Of a DNA stretch of 64,000 nucleotides, positions 58,997-64,000 are shown piece after piece. Both the position numbers and the translations under genes were made by a program. The notes under the pieces were generated by a model. It was not told the origin of the DNA. It saw only the letters and a list, made by a program, of their open reading frames with translations, and did no database searches. Source of the stretch: Acinetobacter pseudolwoffii (GTDB lineage: Bacteria; Pseudomonadota; Gammaproteobacteria; Pseudomonadales; Moraxellaceae); assembly GCF_002803605.1 (NCBI RefSeq), contig NZ_PHRG01000005.1:148416-212415 (forward strand), given 5' to 3'. Each line of letters begins with the position of its first letter. Positions within the stretch are counted from its first letter, which is position 1.

Positions 58997-59257
58997 GTGT
59001 TGCTCCAATAAAGACTTTTTATTCATCGTCTTAAAACAAGTTTCAGTCATGTGTTAAAACATGTACCGCTCTATTGGTGCCAAGTATCGATTACAAATAA
59101 GACAGTAAGATTAAGGAAATATTTCAAATCTGTTAAATGTTGTATTTTGTAAGTTTTGTAATATTACACATTCAATTTTTTGTATTTAAAGATAATTTGG
59201 TTGCTATTATCTTAATGATTCGCATTTATTTCTAAAGTTTTATGCTTTAAGTAGAAT

Positions 59258-59287
59258 AAAAAAATGGAGCCGAAGCTCCATTTTTTT
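59258..59287 (-). terminator. Terminator of the HIT protein gene
   Basis: AAAAAAATGGAGC/GCTCCATTTTTTT around a 4-base loop gives T runs on both strands, just past the stop at 59300. Confidence 0.85.
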
Positions 59288-59299
59288 ATTCAGTTAAAC

Positions 59300-59713
59300 T
59301 TAAAGTGCAGCTTTGATTTTTTCAGCCAGCGCTTTAATTTTTTCCTGATCACCCATCTGGGCAGCATGTTTACCCAAGTTGTGCAGAGAAGTCGGCACTA
59401 GATGAAAATGAATATGCGGTACAGTCTGGCCAGCAGCAGCACCTGATAATTGCATCAGGACAATGCCGTCAACGCCCAAACCTTTTTCAATTGCTTTCGC
59501 AACCTTCTGTACAATTTGAATCGTATAGGCCGCAGCTTCAGGATCTAGATCCAGTAAAGTGATGGCTGGTGCTTTCGGAACGACCAGAGTATGACCATCT
59601 GCTTGCGGCATGATGTCCATAAATGCAAGAACCTGGTCATCTTCATACACTTTAATCGCAGGAAGTTCACCGCGTAGAATTCGTGCAAAAATATTCTGAT
59701 CATCATAAGTCAT
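59300..59713 (-). CDS. hinT: HIT-family (HinT-like) hydrolase
   Basis: A 137-residue histidine-triad protein: NIFARILRGELPAIKVYEDD, LAFMDIMPQADGHTLVVPK and the triad HIHFHLVP. HinT-type enzymes hydrolyse nucleoside phosphoramidates and adenylated intermediates. It is preceded by a YARHG-like gene 31 bases upstream in the same direction. Symbol assigned by family rather than by proven orthology. Confidence 0.9.
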   Translation of the reverse strand: MTYDDQNIFARILRGELPAIKVYEDDQVLAFMDIMPQADGHTLVVPKAPAITLLDLDPEAAAYTIQIVQKVAKAIEKGLGVDGIVLMQLSGAAAGQTVPHIHFHLVPTSLHNLGKHAAQMGDQEKIKALAEKIKAAL

Positions 59714-59744
59714 AAGTACATTCCTTGAGCGTTATTGAATTGAA

Positions 59745-60014
59745 TTATTTACAGTTCAATTCTTTCTGACGATCTTTGATCACGTCAAGACGCTGTTGCT
59801 CTTTTTCCGAGAATTTTGGCTTGGTTGTATAGCAATTGTCATTGCCGAACTTCGCTTTTGCTTCTGGATCTTTAAAACAGAATCCTTTAGACGCATAAAT
59901 CACGTCATGATCATTTTTCAATTTTTTGCATTCCTGTTCAGATGCAAGAACCGATGTTGAAGCCCCGAACAAAGTTGCTAAGCCAATTAATGCTGCAACA
60001 GAAAATTTCTTCAT
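59745..60014 (-). CDS. Small exported protein with a YARHG-like domain, 89 aa
   Basis: The signal peptide MKKFSVAALIGLATLFGAST with cleavage near VLA is followed by SEQECKKLKNDHDVIYASKG and FCFKDPEAKAKFG, then NCYTTKPKFSEKEQQRLDVI. The core I-Y-A-x-K/H-G-x-x-F ... F-x-x-x-x-C-Y ... FSEKE-x-x-R matches the YARHG domain, whose role outside the cytoplasm is unknown. Two Cys pairs could form disulphides. GAGGAAA precedes the ATG at 60014; the frame extends further upstream. Confidence 0.75.
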   Translation of the reverse strand: MKKFSVAALIGLATLFGASTSVLASEQECKKLKNDHDVIYASKGFCFKDPEAKAKFGNDNCYTTKPKFSEKEQQRLDVIKDRQKELNCK

Positions 60015-60100
60015 GCGAGTTTCCTCTGGGTTATCCACTATATGTGCCTGCCTACTAGTCACAATATGAGGTTTTGTTATCATTATTCAATGGCGAGATA

Positions 60101-60973
60101 TTACTCGATGGTAATATTACTCCATGATTCATACATTTTCACGGCACTGGAAAAATCACTGTTTTTATCCGATAGATCACTGGCCGCCTGAATTAGATTC
60201 TGGGTTAATGATAGCACAGGCGCAGACAGTTTAGCCTCACGCGCCAGATCGATTGCGATGCCGGTATCTTTGGCCAAGAGTGGCAGGGCAAAGGTTACAG
60301 GAAAACTGCGATTTAAAATACGCTGTGGTAATACGGTTTCGGTCACCATGCTTTTACCACTTGAAGCATTAATACAATCCAGTGCTTCATTCAGGTTGAC
60401 TCCATGTGCTTTCAGCGTAGTAAAGCCTTCTGCGACCGCACACAGGTTTACAGCCATTAACATATTATTCACGGCTTTCACTGCAAAACCTGCGCCAGAT
60501 TCACCGACATGCTTAATCAGTGTGCCAAAAGCCTGCATCGCAGGAAGGGCTTTTTCAAAACCTTGGACATCGCCGCCTACCATCACTGTCAAGGTGCCAT
60601 TTTCAGCACCAATGGTTTGACCGCTGACCGGTGCATCCAGAAAGATAGCACCACGTTCAGCCAGTTGTGCTGCCAGTGTTTGCGCGGAATCCGGTACACC
60701 ACTGGTACAGTCGACCCAGACTGAGCCGGATTTAAGCGACAAATTTTCCAGAAGTTGTGCTACATCGGCACTGGTCGGCAAACATGAAAAGATAATATCT
60801 GCCTGAACGGCCTGTTCTAGCGTAACGGCTTGGGTGCCATATTCAGCAGCATGTTGCTCTGCTTTGTCAAAATTGCGGTTCCAGACATAGACGGTATCAA
60901 ACTGCTTGGGTAAATGTGCTGCCATACGATAACCCATGGCACCTAAGCCGATAAATGCTACTGACTGAATCAT
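60101..60973 (-). CDS. NAD(P)-dependent oxidoreductase, 3-hydroxyisobutyrate dehydrogenase family
   Basis: A 290-residue beta-hydroxyacid dehydrogenase. The nucleotide-binding motif is [15 protein letters not shown]. The substrate-site motif [20 protein letters not shown] differs from the usual DAPVSGG by Gln. The catalytic Lys is in [11 protein letters not shown]. Possible substrates are 3-hydroxyisobutyrate, tartronate semialdehyde or succinic semialdehyde; the sequence does not settle this. It lies 62 bases after the PhaC-like hydrolase gene and may be co-transcribed with it. Confidence 0.88.
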   Translation of the reverse strand: MIQSVAFIGLGAMGYRMAAHLPKQFDTVYVWNRNFDKAEQHAAEYGTQAVTLEQAVQADIIFSCLPTSADVAQLLENLSLKSGSVWVDCTSGVPDSAQTLAAQLAERGAIFLDAPVSGQTIGAENGTLTVMVGGDVQGFEKALPAMQAFGTLIKHVGESGAGFAVKAVNNMLMAVNLCAVAEGFTTLKAHGVNLNEALDCINASSGKSMVTETVLPQRILNRSFPVTFALPLLAKDTGIAIDLAREAKLSAPVLSLTQNLIQAASDLSDKNSDFSSAVKMYESWSNITIE

Positions 60974-61035
60974 GCTGTATCCTCTGAATATGTAAATAAA
61001 TTTTAATGTTTTTTGGCGATGCTGACGCAGATGCG

Positions 61036-62133
61036 CTAAGCATCAAGACGTATAGAGCGCTGCGCCAGCCAGGTCGTCATTTTGGGCCAGAACGTATTGG
61101 CTGTTTTCTGGTTGGACATCAGGCCCAGATGACCACCCGGAATCAGAGTAAACGTCTTATCCTGGCTACTTGTCAATTCTATCAAAGGCTTAGCTGACTG
61201 TTCTGTGACAATCTGATCGGTTTGGCCGGCACCGACCAACAGCGAGCAGCTGATATTCTTAAGGTCAACAGTACGACCATTTAAGGTGATTGAACCTTGT
61301 TTTAAAGGATTTTGCAGCCACAGATGTAAGACCATGTCCTGATTAATCCCGCCCGGATAATCAATCATCTTATTCAGAAAATTTCCCATGGTGGCATGTT
61401 CATAGACATTTTCGACATGATCCAGATTCAGCAAAAACTGCTTCTGGCTTTTCAGCCAGCCGATCGGATCCAGTAATTTAAAGCCCAAGGCATTCACAAT
61501 GCCGGGCGTATGAATATATTGCTTTGGAATATGACCCTGATGAATGGCCTGTTGCAGATTTTTATTTTTAGAAATCAGTTTATTGGTGGTCGAAAACAGT
61601 TTGCCGACCCGTCCTGATGCATAACTGTCGATGGGGCTGCCAACGACCATCAAATTTTTGACATGTTCAGGCGAATGCAAGGCGGTATAAAGCGTGACAA
61701 ATACCCCAGCCATACTCCAGCCGTGTAGGGAAATGAACTGACTGTTCGAATGCTTGCAGATGGTTTCAATAGATTGAGGAATGGCTGCATCAATAAAAGA
61801 CAAAAAGTTTAAATGACGATGTCTAAAGTTAAAACGTTTCCATTCCACCAGATAGACATCAAAACCGCTATGCTGAAAATGTTTGACCAGCGAACGATAG
61901 GGATACAGATCATAGATATCCATATTGATGGCGAGAGGGGCGACAAATACCAATGGCTCCTTGTATTTCTTCTCGGGTGAGGCGTAATAGCGAATCTTGC
62001 AAAACTCGGTGCTGGCAATATATTCAAAAGGCGTTTTTTGCGACAGAATCAGAGAGGAGGCATTAAACATCCGGGCACTGAAATGTTTCAATTTTTTTTG
62101 CTGGCGCTGAAAGTTTTGTTTTAACTGAATCAT
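61036..62133 (-). CDS. PHA synthase-like alpha/beta hydrolase
   Basis: A 365-residue alpha/beta-fold protein resembling class III PHA synthase/depolymerase sequences: EPLVFVAPLAINMDIYDLYP, SGFDVYLVEWKRF, then the elbow HGWSMAG, VVGSPID, LVGAGQTDQIVTEQS and GGHLGLMS as the His block. PHA synthase uses Cys in this elbow (GxCxG); here it is Ser, so it is more likely a hydrolase or depolymerase than a polymerising enzyme. The upstream residues to 62226 are atypical, and the ATG at 62133 is chosen. It diverges from metZ. Confidence 0.82.
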   Translation of the reverse strand: MIQLKQNFQRQQKKLKHFSARMFNASSLILSQKTPFEYIASTEFCKIRYYASPEKKYKEPLVFVAPLAINMDIYDLYPYRSLVKHFQHSGFDVYLVEWKRFNFRHRHLNFLSFIDAAIPQSIETICKHSNSQFISLHGWSMAGVFVTLYTALHSPEHVKNLMVVGSPIDSYASGRVGKLFSTTNKLISKNKNLQQAIHQGHIPKQYIHTPGIVNALGFKLLDPIGWLKSQKQFLLNLDHVENVYEHATMGNFLNKMIDYPGGINQDMVLHLWLQNPLKQGSITLNGRTVDLKNISCSLLVGAGQTDQIVTEQSAKPLIELTSSQDKTFTLIPGGHLGLMSNQKTANTFWPKMTTWLAQRSIRLDA

Positions 62134-62275
62134 GTAAATAAAATATCCGTATCCGGGGAAGGATTGATCGAAGTCTAAGCAATAATTGCTTATTATGCCT
62201 TGACCTGAAATAGCATAGGCGCTCAAAATGTTGGCAATTTTTTACAAAAGGCAGCCTTAGGGCTGAGGTAGAGCG

Positions 62276-63463
62276 ATGAGCCAGCAAGACGATATTTCAT
62301 ATCAATTAGAAACTTTAGCCATCCGTACAGGTCATACCCGTAGCTTTGAGGGTGAGCATGCTGAACCCATTTTTCTAACATCGTCATTTGTTTATGAAAA
62401 TGCCGCCGAAGCTGCTGCGAAATTTTCAGGTCAGGAACCGGGCAATATCTATTCTCGCTTTACCAACCCAACCGTTGCCATGTTTGAAAAACGTCTGGCG
62501 GCACTCGAAGGTGCAGAGCGCGCCGTTGCTACCAGTTCAGGTATGGCTGCCATTATGGCAGTGACCATGGCTTTTTTGAAAGCAGGTGATCACGTCATCT
62601 GCTCACGTGCAGTCTTTGGTTCGACTGTTTCGCTATTTGAAAAATATGTCGCAAAATTTGGCGTTAGTGTTGATTTTGTAGATTTGACCGATCTTGATGC
62701 ATGGAAAAATGCCATCCAGCCTGAAACCAAATTACTGTTTGTTGAATCTCCATCAAACCCGCTTGCAGAAGTGGCTGACATTCAGGCATTGGCTGATATT
62801 GCCCATGCCAATGATGCTTTACTGGCAATCGACAATAGCTTCTGTACACCAGTGTTACAACAACCCCTCAAATTTGGTGCAGACCTGGTGGTGTATTCTG
62901 CGACTAAATATCTGGATGGTCAGGGCCGTGCCTTAGGTGGAGCTGTGGTTGGAAACCATAAACTGCTGGAAGAAATCTTTGGTTATGTGCGTACCACAGG
63001 TCCTTCAATGAGTCCGTTTAATGCATGGGTATTCCTGAAAGGCTTGGAAACGTTACGTTTACGTATGCGTGAGCATTCAGCAAGTGCGCAGCAACTGGCT
63101 GAATTTCTGGATCAGCATCCAAAGGTAGAGAAGGTTTATTATGCCGGTCTGCCTGCGCATATCGGTCATGTGCTGGCAGTGAAACAGCAGACGGGTTTTG
63201 GTGGCATTGTGTCTTTTGAGGTGAAAGGCGGTCGTGAAGCCGCTTGGACGGTGATTGACAATACCCGGTTTATCTCGATCACCGGTAACTTGGGGGATGC
63301 GAAATCAACCATTACCCATCCGGCAACCACCACACACGGTAAATTATCGCCTGAAGCCAAAGAAGCAGCAGGTATTCGCGAAGGTTTAATTCGTGTTTCT
63401 GTTGGTTTAGAAGAGATTGGTGATATTATTCGTGATATTACTCGTGGTTTAGATCTTATCTAA
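62276..63463 (+). CDS. metZ: O-succinylhomoserine sulfhydrylase
   Basis: A 395-residue PLP enzyme of the Cys/Met metabolism family that makes homocysteine from O-succinylhomoserine and sulfide. Seen are [48 protein letters not shown], the PLP Lys in [26 protein letters not shown] and the C-terminal [22 protein letters not shown] stands before the ATG. The leader is only about 50 bases from the last in-frame hydrolase codon, with a small CAGCC/GGCTG hairpin, too short for a SAM riboswitch. Confidence 0.94.
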   Translation: MSQQDDISYQLETLAIRTGHTRSFEGEHAEPIFLTSSFVYENAAEAAAKFSGQEPGNIYSRFTNPTVAMFEKRLAALEGAERAVATSSGMAAIMAVTMAFLKAGDHVICSRAVFGSTVSLFEKYVAKFGVSVDFVDLTDLDAWKNAIQPETKLLFVESPSNPLAEVADIQALADIAHANDALLAIDNSFCTPVLQQPLKFGADLVVYSATKYLDGQGRALGGAVVGNHKLLEEIFGYVRTTGPSMSPFNAWVFLKGLETLRLRMREHSASAQQLAEFLDQHPKVEKVYYAGLPAHIGHVLAVKQQTGFGGIVSFEVKGGREAAWTVIDNTRFISITGNLGDAKSTITHPATTTHGKLSPEAKEAAGIREGLIRVSVGLEEIGDIIRDITRGLDLI

Positions 63464-63491
63464 TTTTATAAATTTATGTTCGGAGATATTT

Positions 63492-63821
63492 ATGAACATT
63501 AATATGTTGATGCAGCAAGCTCAGCGCATGCAAAAAGAAGTTGAAAACAATGTAAAAAAAGCCAAAGAAGAGCTGGCACAAACTGAAGTGCATGCCGAAG
63601 CGGGCGGTGGTTTGGTCAAAGTCACCATGACTTGCCGCAATGTGGTGAAGCGTATCGAAATCAACCCTGAATTACTTCAGGATGATCCAGACATGATTGA
63701 AGACCTGATTGCAGCTGCAATGAATGATGCAGCACGTCAGGCAGAATTGGTCTCTGATGAAAGAATGAAAGCAGCAAACTCGGGTATGGGTTTACCACCG
63801 GGTCTGGCAGGTATGTTCTAA
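63492..63821 (+). CDS. ybaB: YbaB/EbfC nucleoid-associated protein
   Basis: A 109-residue DNA-binding protein: [20 protein letters not shown], then [39 protein letters not shown] and a C-terminal [12 protein letters not shown], all as in the family. It commonly sits directly before recR, as it does here (14 bases between). A GGAG ribosome site precedes the ATG. Confidence 0.94.
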   Translation: MNINMLMQQAQRMQKEVENNVKKAKEELAQTEVHAEAGGGLVKVTMTCRNVVKRIEINPELLQDDPDMIEDLIAAAMNDAARQAELVSDERMKAANSGMGLPPGLAGMF

Positions 63822-63834
63822 GGAAGAATGCGCA

Positions 63835-64000
63835 ATGTTTAGTGATCGTTTTGATCAACTGGTTCAAGCATTACGCATTTTGCCAAGCGTTGGGCCGAAA
63901 TCGGCTCAACGTATGGCATTGCATATGATCATGAAAAATCGTGAAGGTGCAATTGGTCTGGCGCATGCGTTGACTGAGGCGACCAACTACATTCATGAAT
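63835..64000 (+). CDS. recR: Recombination protein RecR, N-terminal part
   Basis: The first 55 codons are visible: [35 protein letters not shown] and the following helix. The [13 protein letters not shown] helix-hairpin-helix segment is the RecR N-terminal signature. RecR works with RecF and RecO to load RecA at gaps. AAGGAAG lies before the ATG at 63835; an earlier ATG at 63828 runs into a stop after four codons. The gene is cut by the window end. Confidence 0.93.
   Translation, partial: MFSDRFDQLVQALRILPSVGPKSAQRMALHMIMKNREGAIGLAHALTEATNYIHE

Noticed and set aside
62134..62275. SAM riboswitch before metZ
   Set aside because: The leader is too short and shows only one 5-bp hairpin, with no riboswitch core.

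Overview
The window looks like a chromosomal segment of an Acinetobacter species (Moraxellaceae, Gammaproteobacteria). The evidence is the AT-rich base composition, the Coq7-type ubiquinone hydroxylase, the pyrG-kdsA-eno-ftsB-ispD run, the cydP-cydA-cydB-cydX-ybgE set, an unusually long TamA, and protein wording typical of that genus. No rRNA, tRNA, CRISPR array, prophage or insertion sequence was seen. Most of the window is core chromosome, with a few accessory or decaying patches.

Layout. 1-0.5 kb: the end of prmC. 1.2-6.4 kb: an AraC-type regulator divergent from a small acyl-CoA catabolic set (SDR dehydrogenase, acyl-CoA dehydrogenase, AMP-binding acyl-CoA synthetase), interrupted by a multi-hairpin repeat. 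6.7-10.7 kb: an FMN-binding stress protein, a possible regulator remnant, a MoeB-like enzyme, an ABC1/UbiB kinase, folB and a divergent folK-like gene. 10.9-13 kb: two very small single-span membrane proteins, a VIT/CCC1 transporter and a DUF1003 protein. 13.1-22.6 kb: coq7-lplT on the minus strand, divergent from tamA-tamB. 22.9-27 kb: small proteins and lipoproteins around xseAB, in which xseA is frameshifted. 27.2-32 kb: acnB, followed by an AT-rich OLD-family ATPase/nuclease gene that begins directly behind the acnB terminator. 32-40.6 kb: gltS, hydrolase, brnQ, map, a candidate structured small RNA, a LysR regulator and an exported polysaccharide-deacetylase-like protein.

40.7-46.9 kb holds the most system-like part. 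A PadR regulator, an alpha/beta hydrolase and a sirtuin run leftward, while a FadH-type dienoyl-CoA reductase, an NTF2/SnoaL-like protein and a second hydrolase run rightward. The shared intergenic region carries two matching palindromes with centres 42 bp apart. 47.6-53.8 kb: pyrG, kdsA, eno, ftsB, ispD and rodA (nucleotide, LPS, glycolysis, division, isoprenoid and cell-shape functions). 54-57.4 kb: a compact cytochrome bd oxidase operon with two small subunits. 57.9-64 kb: a porin, a HIT protein, a YARHG-like exported protein, a 3-hydroxyisobutyrate-dehydrogenase-family enzyme, a PhaC-like hydrolase, metZ, ybaB and the start of recR.

The best candidates for something new are the PadR-controlled divergent module with its zinc-less sirtuin, the candidate RNA downstream of map, the solitary OLD nuclease whose ribosome site lies inside a terminator hairpin, the DUF333-I78 fusion lipoprotein, and the extended TamA. 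Family assignments come from motifs read by eye. No database search was run.
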